Assembly (NCBI RefSeq): GCF_000002235.5
Contig: NW_022145597.1
Span: 31,068,797-31,132,796 of the forward strand
Direction: 5' to 3'
Origin: Strongylocentrotus purpuratus
Lineage: Eukaryota; Echinodermata; Echinoidea; Camarodonta; Strongylocentrotidae
DNA: 64,000 nucleotides
This document shows positions 1 through 11,690 of the stretch, piece by piece. Position 1 is the first letter of the stretch. Each line of letters starts with the position of its first letter. Made by a program: the position numbers and the translations under genes. The notes beneath the pieces were generated by a model that saw only the letters and a program-made list of their open reading frames with translations, was not told the origin of the DNA and made no database searches.

Positions 1-200
1 TATGAATTTAAAATTAAATACACCAATAAGGCAGATTGTAATATATATGCATTGTATTGGTGAATAATAAAGAAACAAGTAATATGCCATTTGAATGAAG
101 CAAGATTTAAAAATGGGTCCCCATAAAAATATTATCGAAAAATCGCTTATAAAGTAAATTTCTTTAAATATAGTGTGCGAAGTAGGAAACAGATGCTTAC

Positions 201-293
201 CAATCTGGTAAGATAGTTCTGAAGGCAGCTTGTTGCGGGTGAGATCAGCTCCTGAATTGATGACTCGAACCGATTATGGCTTCGCTTTTATGG
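201..293 (-). promoter_or_regulatory. Promoter and 5'UTR exon of a fourth centrocin-like gene (gene 0, partial)
   Basis: The sequence is nearly identical to the gene A promoter/5'UTR exon, including the GTAAG donor (exon end at 201) and the TATA-like CATAAAAG at about 292-285. Positions 1-200 are the start of intron 1. The coding exons must lie left of the window, so neither product nor intactness can be judged. Confidence 0.55.
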
Positions 294-1061
294 AATTATT
301 CCTCACCACTTTCTTCATCTGAGCCTCTTTGATCATTCTTGCGTGCGTGTAATGATTGATAGGACCGATGAGGTTGGCCAGATGTTTTGATAACTGATAA
401 CTTTATTTGATTTGAGAGACTTTGTATTCTCTGAGAAAAAGAAATAAAGAATAATGGGCGGATCTTTGGAAAGTAGAATTAATCAATCTATCTCTTGTTT
501 AACTATACTTCTTTATAAGGCTATAGATATACACGAACCTAAAAGTCATCAAGATCGGTTACATGTCTTTTCCCCCCAAAAGATTTATATTTCGAAGGTG
601 AATATTTGCGAAGGTCAGTTAGTCCAAAAGTTTATCAATCTGAGGTTTTCTTATTCTAAATGATTGTTATTCAAAAGGTTTGTAGTTCCAAAAATTGAAA
701 GGGGTTCATAATTCTGAAGGATTTAACGAACCTTTGGAAATGTGAGCTATGTCTAATAGTGTTTAGCATTAAATTCCGTATCATAATTATGCGAGGGAGC
801 GTAGCGACCGGGAGAGTATGTTAAAAGAATTACAAAGAGAGATAGAGTGGGAGGCAGAGGTGCGAGGGAGAGAGGGGGAGAGGGAAAAAACGAGATAATA
901 GAGAGGAGAAAGAAGAGAGACAGAGGAGTGACAGAATGTTAAAGCAAGTCCAAATCTGAATACATTTAAAAAGAGATACAAACAATTACGTTTTACACAA
1001 ACAGTTTTTTCAGGACTACACATCCTCAAGAAAGATTACCGACTGTCCTTTTCAGGACTCC

Positions 1062-1092
<31 letters not shown>

Positions 1093-1189
1093 ACATGGTG
1101 CACCCGCGAGCCTACTGTATATCTACATCACCATGCAAGCCGACACTTACAAGCAGCATCTAATTACATTTTTGTGAATAGTAATTTAT

Positions 1190-1228
<39 letters not shown>

Positions 1229-1299
1229 ATCAGGTGTTAGATGTTAGTTGTTATATGTGTTAGGTGTAAGGTGTAAGGTGTAAGGTGTTAAGTGTTTTA

Positions 1300-1520
1300 G
1301 GTTAAAATTCTTTATTATTTCGCAAGGGACCAGCACCACATACATAAGACTTAATTGTCCTTTCTTGCTGGTTCCTCATTCGTTTATATATTTGTATTTT
1401 ATGTTCATCTTTCGTTATGTTATTTGTATGTTCTTTACTTATTAATGTAAATATCAATGTTATAATTATATATGTTTTTATATGACAAATGAAATAAATT
1501 GAAATTGAAATTGAAAATAG
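1300..1520 (+). mobile_element. Probable non-LTR retrotransposon 3' tail
   Basis: An AT-rich 3'UTR-like stretch ends in AAATAAA followed by tandem TTGAAA, the kind of tail left by 5'-truncated LINE/SINE copies. The duplicated copy is at about 10,056-10,275. No reverse-transcriptase coding remains. Confidence 0.4.
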
Positions 1521-2589
1521 AATGTTTTTTTTTAGATTGGAATATTTGAAATTGTATCCTATTATTATATTCATTTTCCTGCTTATCTCTGTAGAAAGAA
1601 GACAATCAATGTGGACAACGGATTGGTTGAAGTTCGAATTTAATTTAGACTGAATTTGTATAGACCATTTTCTTGACAAGACATGCTAAAATCAAAGAAT
1701 GCAATAATAGATTTCTTACAAGCATATATAGTCAAGACAATAACATTGAAAAATTAAAACGGCGGCAGATCATCTTTTTCAAATGGGGGGGGGGGCACCA
1801 TTAAAAAAGGGCACTCTCTGGAAGAGAAAAGGGCACCTACAAAGGGTAACGTCAAAGCGATATTATCCTAAAGCGTAATTAATACATTACCAGGGATTAT
1901 CTTCAAGATGTACTCTTTACTAGGTCAAAGATATTGCTTCAGTACCATGCTATGCTGTTGTGTGTGATGGTCTAAATATTCCTTTGCGAGTGAGCTAAGC
2001 AAGACGAACCTATCCACATGGGGTTTTAAGCACAATTTCATAATGAAATAATTAATGAGAACTTCAATGTGCTTCTTAATGAGATAAACTTTAAAGTAAG
2101 CGAACGTAGCGAGCGGGTTTTGGAGGACATTTGTAGGGGAAAATACTCTTAGCCGCTTTAAATTAGGGGAAAATGTTAGGGAGGCTATGAGAAGTGTATT
2201 GTTTCTGGGAAGATGAGGGATAATAACAACGTCTTGTCATATAACACGTATCGTAATTATGTCTCAGTCTTTTTAACATGAATGACATTTGGTAATGGAA
2301 ATGCATTTGAGTTGAGTTTGAAAAATCAAAGGTGCATGGTCTCAAACTTTATATTTTTGAACAAAGGTCAATTGATTACCTTGGCTTACGGAAGGGACGT
2401 TTTATAGCTTTTAAAAAAGGAACACGGTTGTTTTTCTGAAAAGGGGCACACTTCGTTCTTATGAAATGTGGGACATTGTGCCCCCTGCCCTTCTCCCGGC
2501 TCCACTACCTTTCTTTTAGTAGAAGAAAAAAGTTTCCAGTTATTACACAAAGCTGCTCCGATTCTTTGGATATACCTTATACCTTGAAG

Positions 2590-2790
2590 GCCACACCTCG
2601 CCATCGTGGTGATAAAACTAGAAGGTGCAATCATTGGCTTAGTAGGGTTCGAAACCAGGTCGGTGAGCTAGTGCCCTTTGATAAGGCATTAGTCCTTACT
2701 ACCAAGTCCCTCGGAGATAATGACTTTAAAACCATCGCCCCCTTGTCACGTTAAAACCAACCAACCAACTAGATATGGGACTTTAGATGA
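2590..2790 (+). mobile_element. tRNA-derived SINE
   Basis: Contains a B-box-like GGTTCGAAACC and a body with GATAAGGCATTAGTCC and CCAAGTCCCTCGGAG, in the style of echinoderm tRNA-derived SINEs. No intact tRNA fold. Confidence 0.5.
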
Positions 2791-2809
2791 TCGCATAAGG
2801 GCACAATTT

Positions 2810-3350
2810 TTAAGCGGCAGTGGGAAATGTGGATAAAACAAATGATGGGCACTCACATCAAAAGCCAATCACATCAAAAGTAACAAGGAAACTAATCAGA
2901 TGTGAAAAGTGGCATTTATTAGAAGGGGAAAGGGGCAGTTATTAAAAAGGGAAAATGGGCACTATCGGAAGGGAATAGGACATTTCTCATACATAAAAGA
3001 GGCACTCATCAGTGGTCGAAGGGGGCAGTTCTTTGATGGTAAAATGCACGTATTACAAATGAAAAGGGACACTTGTCAAAGTAAAGGAGAGAATTTATCA
3101 GATCTGGATCGGGGTACTTATCAGATTTGAAAAGACGACGTTTATAAAACGAAAAGGGGTACTTATCGAAGAGAAAGGGTCAGTTATTGGAAAAGAAGAT
3201 GGGCACGTGTTAAAATAAAATATGCAGTTTTCAGAGGTAAAAAGGGTGCACATCTTACACCTGAAGAGGGGCACTTATAAGAAGGGAAAAGGGACATTGA
3301 TTAAAAAGAAAAAGGGGCACTTTTCAAAGTAAAATGGGCATCGGTTAGAT
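2810..3350 (+). repeat. GGGGCACTT-type minisatellite (short block)
   Basis: Degenerate repeats of about 20-22 bp built around AAAAGGGGCACTTAT, the same family as 15,040-16,540 and 27,020-28,430. Confidence 0.65.
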
Positions 3351-3404
3351 TAAAATATCAAATTAATAATGTATTCACTTATGACCTCGACAAAATAATG
3401 ACTA

Positions 3405-3670
3405 TTATTTTTGTTTAAGTTCTCCATTAACAGCGGCGCCAGTCATCCATCATCAAACAACCTGCATACGATCTTTCCTACGACTTGGCCAGACAAAATG
3501 ATGAATGCCTATGCGTGCGAAAGTCCTCCCGTCCGGGCCTCCCTTTACAGCGGCGCCAGCCATCCATCAACAAACAACCCGCATAAGATCTTTCCTCCAA
3601 CTTGGCCAGACAAAACGATCAATGCCTATGCGTGCGACTTTGAGAATAATGCCGGCTTCACAAACGGGTA
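3405..3670 (+). repeat. Two tandem copies of a unit of roughly 110 bp shared with units B and C
   Basis: The CGGCGCCAG(T/C)CATCCATCA unit occurs twice here and once at about 24,350-24,475 and 37,510-37,610. One frame stays open in both copies here and in B (GASHPS, TWPDK motifs), but the C copy carries a deletion. Function unknown. Confidence 0.6.
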
Positions 3671-4550
3671 GACTCGGATGGGGTTCCAAACTTTTCCGCA
3701 CTCGGATTTCATCAAAGCAATCCATTATTTAATAGAATACTACAATGGGTTCTTTTGCATAGTTCTTTGCATATAATTCCACTACTAACCAGTGCATTTT
3801 GCAACTATTCCTTTTGATACTGCCCCCTAATTCTAATGTACTGCTTTTCCATGGCTACACTATGACATCATTCACAAAATGAATTAGCACACTTTCTATT
3901 GATACTAAACAAAATGCACTCGCACACATCTGCAAAAATCTTCAGCAGTGAAGGAGGCAGATTATCCTAAAGAAGAAGAGGAAGTGATGACTGAGTTTCC
4001 AAACTTTTATGAGGGGTTTATATCATGCTGATGTCCCAATGTTATAAAGGTTATAACAAGGTTTTTTTTTAATAAACTTCATCTAGCTTCTTTTATGTAG
4101 TAAAATTTGGCCAATTTTGCGACCCCTAATATTCAACCATAATTATGCTTAGTTAAAAATGGTATCACCCCTAGAACACGAGGCACGAAAGGATCCATTT
4201 ACCTATTTTAATACAAGTTTTCAAGACAAAATGCTGTTGAATGTGTAGTCTTGATATCCATGATGTGTGATTATAGGGTTAAGGAAATAAAATATTGTGC
4301 ATTATCTTGCCCCTCCCATTTGTAGGTCCAGATACATGTATTTGTCCATTATAGCTGTGGATTTTAGTATGCCTTTATAATAAAAATGGCTTCAGTTTTT
4401 CAAATATTTTGGGATCAGACCCCTAAGACCCTACGGGCCTAGGTACTCCTCTGCTTCTCCATAGTTTGCAAGCATATACTCTGATATAACACTTTACTAC
4501 AAACCCACAATTCTTAAAGCCGTGAGCAGAGCCTAGACCTGTCAGTTTCA
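3670..4550. other. Intergenic stretch without supported feature
   Basis: AT-rich single-copy-looking sequence. I see no reading frame, repeat array or RNA gene to support. Confidence 0.5.
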
Positions 4551-4599
4551 TGCTGTGTCAAACTAAGTACAGAGCGTACACGGCAACTGAGAAATATGT

Positions 4600-5050
4600 G
4601 TGCCTCATACACATACACACACGCGCACGCACGCGCACGCACGCACAAACACGCACGCACACGCAAACACACACACACCCACAAAACCATTACTCCCCTT
4701 CTTTTTATCCTTTTCCTCTCTGCTCCCCTCTCTCTTAGTCTTATCTCCGTCTTAAATGCTCCTCAATTGCTTATTTATTGCTTCTCACCTGTCACTGCAT
4801 TTCTCGCGCTCTCTCTCTCTCTCTCTTTCATTCTTTCCCTTTCTGTCTTTAGGAGTCTATTCTGTTATCACTCCTCTTTCTCTTTTTCCGCTTTCTTTGC
4901 CTCACTTCCTCTCTCTCTCTCTCACACACTTTCTCTTTCTTTCGCGCTCTTCTCCCTGCTCTCCCGTGCCCCCTCTCTTCTCTCTCTATCTTTTTTCTTC
5001 TATTCAACCTTTCACTTTGTTTTATATTTGCCTCTCTCACTTTTTCTTAT
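4600..5050. repeat. CA microsatellite followed by CT-rich tract
   Basis: (CA)n/(CGCA)n at about 4,605-4,682, then a pyrimidine-rich stretch to 5,050. The CT tract is homologous to 18,090-18,400 and 30,880-31,180, downstream of genes B and C. Leu/Ser-rich open frames here are composition artefacts. Confidence 0.7.
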
Positions 5051-5559
5051 CGAAGTGTTGTTTTTTCGTATTTTCCACGTATGCCAACATTATTCTATTA
5101 ATAATACACTACTGGCTTTATAGCATATAACAAAATACCCAAAACAAACACGCTAGGTATGTTTTTTCATGTTCATGTGAGTTTATTATCGGCATTATTT
5201 CTAATACTATTAGTTATTCCCCTAATACCATGATTACAATGTCTTATTGTTTCGTAGGGCGAAAAAAGAGCAAAACTGGGAGAATATTTTTAACTTGAAG
5301 CTTATGCTGAAAAGATGTATATTATTATGCTAGATTTTAAGAATGGTTATACTTGTAACCCTACATATTTGTATACACCTTGAAAAGATGTATAATGAAT
5401 GGATACATGGAAGTAAAGGCAAAATATGTAATAATAATGAAAACCACTCACCATCATTTCATTTTAGAGGATTAACAAGGTTTAAGGTTTAAACAATACA
5501 GGAGGGATAAAGAAGATTCTAATTATATTAGGAAGTTGCAAAAACACGATGGATGGTGA

Positions 5560-5638
5560 TAATTTCTTGCTTTTATTTCATTGTTTCTTCAAGAAGAATC
5601 AACATCAAGTGTCCCGGATGTTGCCTCATGGTCTCTTC
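5560..5638 (-). other. Gene A probable 3'UTR exon with poly(A) signal
   Basis: On the minus strand a pyrimidine stretch and CACATAG acceptor precede about 60 nt ending near AATAAA (5,577-5,572). The same arrangement is conserved downstream of genes B and C, which argues for a real terminal exon. The cleavage site is not resolved. Confidence 0.5.
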
Positions 5639-8600
5639 CTATGTGAGAAATAAAAGAAGACAATATATTTTGTTTGAAAAATAATGAGGAAATTGTGGGA
5701 AAAAAGGAGTCAGAGATAGACGGGAGAGGGAGAGAGAGAGAGAGGGTGAGACAGAGAGAAAGTGGGAGAAAAGCACCTTTAGCACCAGGGGAGGGGCCCG
5801 TCTCCAAATAAAAGTAAAATTAACGTGTTTTTACTCCCTGGATCCGCCACTGGCTCATGTCCACAGTATCGTATAGGCCCATAATATTATAGTCTTAAAC
5901 ATTGCTTACTTGAGACTTGACAGGTATCTAAATTGTTAAAGCAAAATACATGTAAAAGGTTTATAAGTGGTGGATTGTTTTAATACTCATTTAGAGTTTT
6001 GATCTGCCCGCTTGCCATTACCTCCCCCCCCCCCCCCACCTTCTCCTACATAAAAAAAAAATTGATAAAAAGTGATTGAGTCTAATTTGAAATTTGATGA
6101 TTAAAATGCAACTCTGTATATATATACTGTGAGTGGAAAATCATTGGTTGAATATAATGCACTAATATTATATTGTTATTGTTATTGTACAAATATACGT
6201 ACCGAGTCTAACGGCCATGGTGGTGGTGATGGTAGTGACCTGCGCAGATCAATCGAAGATACTCTTCGCTGAGATCCTCTTCTTTCATCTCTGGGATCGC
6301 AGCCAGAATTTTAGCACCTAAGATGAACATAAAATTTGAAAGTTTAATGAAACCAGGCCACTTTTTTTTTTAAAGGAAAAACACAAAAAACATACTGCTA
6401 AAATGATTTTTTTTCAGAGAAAAAATTAGAATAAAATATAAATGCTGGCGGCCATCATGGACGTCTTGGGGAAATGTGCTGGGCGGCTATTTTGAGAAGA
6501 AAAAGGGACTCCTTCCTTTTTTCCAAAAATGCAGGACGCCAAACATTTTTTTGTTGTTGTTGTTTTTTGTTTGGGGGGGGGGGGGCTTAAAACACTTAAT
6601 GGAGATTCGAAGGTTGTGGGTTTAATACCCGACAAGGCACTAACCATATGTCCCTATAAGCTATAAGCAAGGCATTTTAATTCATTGTTTCTCCCCACCT
6701 ACGATTTGAATGGTATACGCGGTAGGATGCGAGCGTTAATTTGGCTGGATTATTAGGCAGGACTCGACACTAACAGGCACCGGCACACATGGGTGTCAAT
6801 AATATAACATGTGCGCTTACAAAATTGTGCCTGTCAGGAATATATGTTATACTATATGTACTCCCCGGGGAGTGTGGACAAATATTACGTGCCGAGTAGC
6901 AATGGAATCCAGCGAACGGGATAATACTGTGTTAATCGCATGCAAACACGTACGCAATTTTTCTGTTAGTGTAAAAAAAAATATATTAAACAAAAACAAA
7001 TCCTTACCGCCCTAATTACCCCGCTCCCTTACCCTTCTTACCCCCTTAACCCCTTACCCCCCATTTTAAAATTTCGGGGGGGGGGGGCAAAAAAAAATAT
7101 TAGTGTGGCTACTTACGAGCTTCTTCTGGAGAATGAGCAAACCCCTTGCATACGTTCCGTGCAACTTGGAGGCCCCGGTGCAATCCATAATGGTGTATGA
7201 AATGATGATAATGATGATGTATATGATGGTGTTTGAACCACCTCTGCAAGGCTACGGCGTCATCAGGAGATGCAGCCTCTTCCGAGAGCATCAGATTCAG
7301 CACTGCATGGTTGCCATAGAAACGAGATGTAATGAAAACAAAGAAAAAACCAGGGGTGAGCTTTCAAATATAATACGCGCGATTAAAACAAGTTTTGGCT
7401 AGTTAAGGCGAGTGACGCATTTAGGGTGTCAAATAAATAGGCAAAAAATGAGAGGGAAACAAGGAAAGTTTGTTGAGTTTTTTAAAATGCATTTAGAGTA
7501 CCCGTGCCTGGAAAACACATTATATTCTTACCGCCCCCCTCCCCTCGAGTAAAACAGGGTCGTACGACATATTATGTGTTAACGAAGTGTCTTAATTTTA
7601 CAGCTTTTCTGACAGACTTCTTAATGGGGCGGTCAAAACTTTTCAAGCATTGAGGTCCCTGGCTGACTTACATACTTACAAGTGTCTAATGCATCTTGCT
7701 CCTCAAAATCCTTGGCGCACACTATACTGGTTGCCACAATAGCACAGAGAACAACAGCTAGTTTCATCATCATCTTGACTAGTTTAACTTGGGAAGCAGC
7801 CTGTAATATGTGAAAGGCTATTCTGTTTGGTTTTTTAAAAAGAAGAGCAAAACAAACGAGAATTGGGAGTTATCCCCAATGTTCTGGTACCGTATTTCTG
7901 TGCTAAATTCCTCGAAAATGTTCGTCCTTATCATATTGCTAGAATATAGAAAGAATTGAATAGAATAGCATTTTTCTATTTTCAAACTCAGAAACACCGT
8001 CGGTTGGAATTTTTCCCCAAATAATTTTAAACGCTTAAGAAATCGCGTTTTGAATGGTGACAATTAAAATTGTGCATAGATTTAATTTCATTAAAAAAAA
8101 ACCTTTCCCGTTAGGACTCTCTCTATTGGAAATACAGAAAAACAGAATGTGCCAATCTACAGATTTTTCGGAAAATTGACATGAGTATTGAACTTAAGAA
8201 AGTTGTCATCAAATCAGTGTAATTCTTTTCTTATCCCAACACGTTATCACATGAAGGTATTTCCTTTCTATTTTATATGTTCCATAATGCAAATTTACTC
8301 AAGCCTAAACAATAAATTAACGAATTACCTCGCGTGGATAACTCATAGACTAATAAAGGTTTTGGGTTACCAATTCCCGGATTTTCAATACATTCTATAA
8401 TTTCTGAACGATATTGATGAGAACTAAGCTTGTTAGCTCATAAGTTCGATCAGAGGCGGCGCAAATGTATTATTTGCCCAGGGTGCCATAAAAAAGTGAC
8501 CTTAGAGATAGATAGATGGGTGATGATAACAGTAATATACGATTCAAATACCTTTGCAAAATCAAATTGAAAAGCGATTTCAATAGACTTGTCCAACACC

Positions 8601-9063
8601 TATTAAAATGTGCGAACATAACAACGATGCGTTACGTAATCCAGACTTGATTTGACTCATCCACATGACCGCATCACCTCTACATGATTGATATCTTCAT
8701 ACACTGATACACGATTGTAGTCCGAAGACATAACAAACATAACAAATCTAGCGTAAACGTACATCAAAGTTATGAATTTAAAATTAAATACACCAATAAG
8801 GCAGGTTGTAAAATATATGCATTGTATTGGTGAATAATAAAGAAACAAGTAATATGCCATTTGAATGAAGCAAGATTTAAAAATGGGTCCCCATAAAAAT
8901 ATTATCGAAAAATCGCTTATAAAGTAAAGTTCTTTAAATATAGTGTGCAAAGTAGGAAACAGATGCTTACCAATCTGGTGAGATAGTTCTGAAGGCAGCT
9001 TGTTGCGGGTGAGATCAGCTCCTGAATTGATGACTCGAACCGATTATGGCTTCGCTTTTATGG
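5560..9063 (-). CDS. Centrocin-like antimicrobial peptide precursor, histidine-rich (gene A)
   Basis: Complete gene; coding exons 7773-7680, 7302-7117 and 6317-6208, with noncoding exons at about 9,030-8,971 and 5,638-5,560. All junctions are GT-AG and phase 1, giving 129 residues. Residues 1-20 form a signal peptide (MMMK start, cleavage after VCA), followed by an acidic propiece. The heavy-chain region starts near W53 and carries K55, twelve His (56-58, 60-62, 64-65, 68-69, 73, 88) and one Cys (C83). A spacer beginning SPEEAR leads to a light-chain region with C118 and six His, ending Gly-Arg. One Cys per chain fits a disulfide-linked heterodimer, as known for sea urchin centrocins, which are secreted or granule antimicrobial peptides of coelomocytes. 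Compared with B and C the Lys/Val helix is replaced by His. I infer a pH- or metal-dependent peptide; that is not shown by sequence alone. Confidence 0.85.
6203..6317 (-). CDS. Gene A coding exon 3 (light chain and stop)
   Basis: Coding 6317-6208 with the TAG at 6210-6208. It encodes AKILAAIPEMKEEDLSEE, then the light-chain region with one Cys, HYHHHHHGR and stop. A conserved GTACGT sequence just after the stop (donor at 6202) in all three genes suggests the 3'UTR is split by an intron. Confidence 0.8.
6590..6740 (+). mobile_element. tRNA-derived SINE in gene A intron
   Basis: Shows a degraded B-box (GTTGTGGGTTTAATACCC) and the body GACAAGGCAC...TGTCCC...AAGCAAGGCATTTTA...TCTCCCCACC. The same element sits at the matching intron position of genes B (20,245-20,400) and C (33,070-33,170). 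Confidence 0.6.
7117..7302 (-). CDS. Gene A coding exon 2 (His-rich heavy chain)
   Basis: 186 bp, entered after ATGCAG and left at a GTAAG donor, phase 1 on both sides. It encodes the end of the acidic propiece (LSEEAASPDDAVAL), the heavy chain from W53 and the SPEEA spacer. The His codons are CAT/CAC blocks, so the plus strand reads as ATG/GAT-type triplets. This suggests trinucleotide expansion as the origin of the segment. Confidence 0.85.
7680..7800 (-). CDS. Gene A coding exon 1 (signal peptide)
   Basis: Coding from 7773 to 7680, ending one base into a codon at a GTAAG donor. It encodes 31 residues: signal peptide plus the start of the acidic propiece (KDFEEQDALDT). The ATG run offers three candidate starts; the first is used here. 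A plausible acceptor TTACAG lies at 7,801-7,806, giving about 27 nt of 5'UTR in this exon. Confidence 0.85.
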
Positions 9064-11096
9064 AATTATTCCTCACCACTTTCTTCATCTGAGCCTCTTT
9101 GATCATTCTTGCGTGCGTGTAATGATTGATAGGACCGATGAGGTTGGCCAGATGTTTTGATAACTGATAACTTTATTTGATTTGAGAGACTTTGTATTCT
9201 CTGAGAAAAAGAAATAAAGATATATGGGCGGATCATTGGAAAGTAGAATTAATCAATCTATCTCTTATTCAACTATACTTCTTTATTAGGCTATAGATAT
9301 ACACGAACCTAGAAGTCATCAAGATCGGTTACATGTCTTTTCCCCCCAAAGATTTATATTTCCGAAGGTGAATATTTGCGAAGGTCAGTTAGTCCAAAAG
9401 TTTATCAACCTGAGGTTTTCTTATTCTAAATGATTGTTATTCAAAAGATTTGTAGTTCCAAAAATTAAAAGGGGTTCATAATTCTGAAGGATTTAACGAA
9501 CTTTTGGAAATGTGAGCTATGTCTAATAGTGTTTAGCATTAAATTCCGTATCATAATTATGCGAGGGAGCGTAGCGACCGGGGGAGTATGTTAAAAGAAT
9601 TACAAAGAGAGATAGAGTGGGAGGCAGAGGTGCGAGGGAGAGAGGGGGAGAGGGAAAAAACGAGATAATAGAGAGGAGAAAGAAGAGAGACAGAGGAGTG
9701 ACAGAATGTTAAAGCAAGTCCAAATCTGAATACATTTAAAAAGAGATACAAACAATTACGTTTTACACAAACAGTTTTTTCAGGACTACACATCCTCAAG
9801 AAAGATTACCGACTGTCCTTTTCAGGACTCCTCAATCCTCTCTCTCTCTCTCTCTCTCTCACACATGGTGCACCCGCGAGCCTACTGTATATCTACATCA
9901 CCATGCAAGCCGACACTTACAAGCAGCATCTAATTACATTTTTGTGAATAGTATTTTATTAGTTTTTATATATATATATATGCAATCAGGTGTTAGATGT
10001 TAGTTGTTATATGTGTTAGGTGTAAGGTGTAAGGTGTAAGGTGTTAAGTGTTTTAGGTTAAAATTCTTTATTATTTCGCAAGGGACCAGCACCACATACA
10101 TAAGACTTAATTGTCCTTTCTTGCTGGTTCCTCATTCGTTTATATATTTGTATTTTATGTTCATCTTTCGTTATGTTATTTGTATGTTCTTTATTTATTA
10201 ATGTAAATATCAATGTTATAATTATATATGTTTTTATATGACAAATGAAATAAATTGAAATTGAAATTGAAAATAGAATGTTTTTTTTAGATTGGAATAT
10301 TTGAAATTGTATCCTATCATTATATTCATTTTCTTGCTTATCTCTGTAGAAAGAAGACAATCAATGTGGACAACGGATTGGTTGAAGTTTGAATTTAATT
10401 TAAACTGAATTTGTATAGACCATTTTCTTGACAAGACATGCTAAAATCAAAGAATGCAACAATAGATTTCTTACAAGCATATATAGTCAAGACAATAACA
10501 TTGAAAAATTAAAACGGCGGCAGATCATCTTTTTCAAATGGGGGGGGGGGGCACCATTAAAAAAGGGCACTCTTTGGAAGAGAAAAGGGCACCTACAAAG
10601 GGTAACGTTAAAGTGATATTATCCTAAAGCGTAATTAATACATTACCAGGGATTATCTTCAAGATGTACTCTTTACTTGGTCAAAGATATTGCTTCAGTA
10701 CCATGCTATGCTGTTGTGTGTGATGGTCTAAATATTCCTTTGCGAGTGAGCTAAGCAAGCGACGAAACACTGTAAGGTTTTTTGAGGTCACATTACGAAC
10801 GATTACTTTTCATTATTAGACAAACCTATCCACATGGGGTTTTAAGCACAATTTCATAATGAAATAATAAATGAGAACTTCAATGTGCTTCTTAATGAGA
10901 TAAACTTTAAAGTAAGCGAACATAGCGAGCGGGTTTTGGAGGACATTTGAAGGGAACACATGCTCTCAGTCGCTTTAAATTAGGGGAAAATGTTAGGGAG
11001 GCGATGAGAAGTCTATTGTTTCTGGGAAGATGAGAGATAATAACAACGTCTTGTCATATAACACGTATCCTAATTATGTCTCAGTCTTTTTAACAT
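8772..11096. repeat. Segmental duplication, right copy
   Basis: Copy of 1-2,280 upstream of gene A. The TA microsatellite is much shorter (9,967-9,980 against 1,194-1,224). Similarity stops abruptly at 11,096, where a C-rich minisatellite begins. Confidence 0.8.
8971..9063 (-). promoter_or_regulatory. Gene A promoter and 5'UTR exon
   Basis: A conserved noncoding exon ends at 8971 with a GTAAG donor on the minus strand. A TATA-like CATAAAAG lies at about 9,062-9,055, 25-30 bp upstream of the likely start. Exon and box recur almost unchanged in front of genes 0, B and C. The first intron to the coding exon is about 1.2 kb. Confidence 0.6.
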
Positions 11097-11099
11097 CGT

Positions 11100-11690
11100 A
11101 TCAGGACAATAACCCCCTGGGCATTCACCCCCCCCCCCGGAAAATTACCCCCGGAGAATTACCCCCCCCCCCAAGGACAATTACCCCCAAGGATAATTAC
11201 CCCCGGAAAATTACCCCCCAGAAAATTAACCCCCTGACAACTCCCCCCCGGGACAATTACCCCCCCCCCCCGAGGACAATTACCCCCCATGGACTCTACT
11301 GGGCATGGTGGCTCAGTGGTTAGAGCGCCCGCCTCATGAACGGGAGGTCGTGGGTTCGAACCCCGGCCGAGTCATACCAAAGACTTATAACAATGGGACC
11401 TTCTGCCTTCTAGCTAGGCGCTTAGCAAATTAGATTGGAGAAGGGTAGTAATAACATAATATGTTATGCAGGGCCCGCTGGAAGAGCAGTTTCATAACTA
11501 ATGTGGCTACCCTGGGTAAATAAAACATTATTATTATTACCCTCGAGAACAACTATCACCCCTGAGGACAATTACCCCCGAGGACAACTACCCCTCCCCC
11601 CTTCGAGGACAACTCCCCCCCCCCCAGGACAATAACCCCCGGAGGACTACTACCCCCAATACAATCACCCCGAGGAATTTATAACTCTGT
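11100..11690 (+). repeat. Minisatellite of GGACAATTACCCCC units, interrupted by a SINE
   Basis: Degenerate units of about 14-20 bp based on GGACAATTACCCCC occur at 11,100-11,290 and continue at 11,540-11,680. The gap is a SINE insertion. Confidence 0.75.
11297..11540 (+). mobile_element. tRNA(Met-like)-derived SINE
   Basis: The head has an A-box-like TGGCTCAGTGG, a CAT anticodon-like loop and a B-box GGTTCGAACCC (11,353-11,363). An unrelated body follows, ending in (ATT)n. The acceptor stem does not pair, so this is not a tRNA gene. Confidence 0.75.

Larger units (their letters stand above)
1..2280. repeat. Segmental duplication, left copy
   Basis: Nearly identical, with few indels, to 8,772-11,096. 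It covers the start of intron 1, the promoter and about 2 kb upstream of gene 0. It contains CT and TA microsatellites, a LINE-like tail and a G tract but no supported gene. Confidence 0.8.

Noticed and set aside
1302..1679. 125-codon minus-strand frame, partly repeated at 10,058-10,434
   Set aside because: Overlaps the LINE-like 3' tail and is broken in the duplicate by small indels.
4596..5123. 175-codon Leu/Ser-rich open frame (and similar frames at 18,132-18,519 and 30,913-31,399)
   Set aside because: Produced by CT-rich low-complexity DNA; homologous copies are frameshifted against each other and no domain is visible.
7103..7402. 99-codon plus-strand Met-rich frame
   Set aside because: Antisense shadow of the His-rich heavy-chain exon of gene A (CAT codons read as ATG).
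11299..11375. tRNA-Met gene
   Set aside because: A- and B-boxes are present but the acceptor stem does not pair and a SINE body with (ATT)n tail follows.
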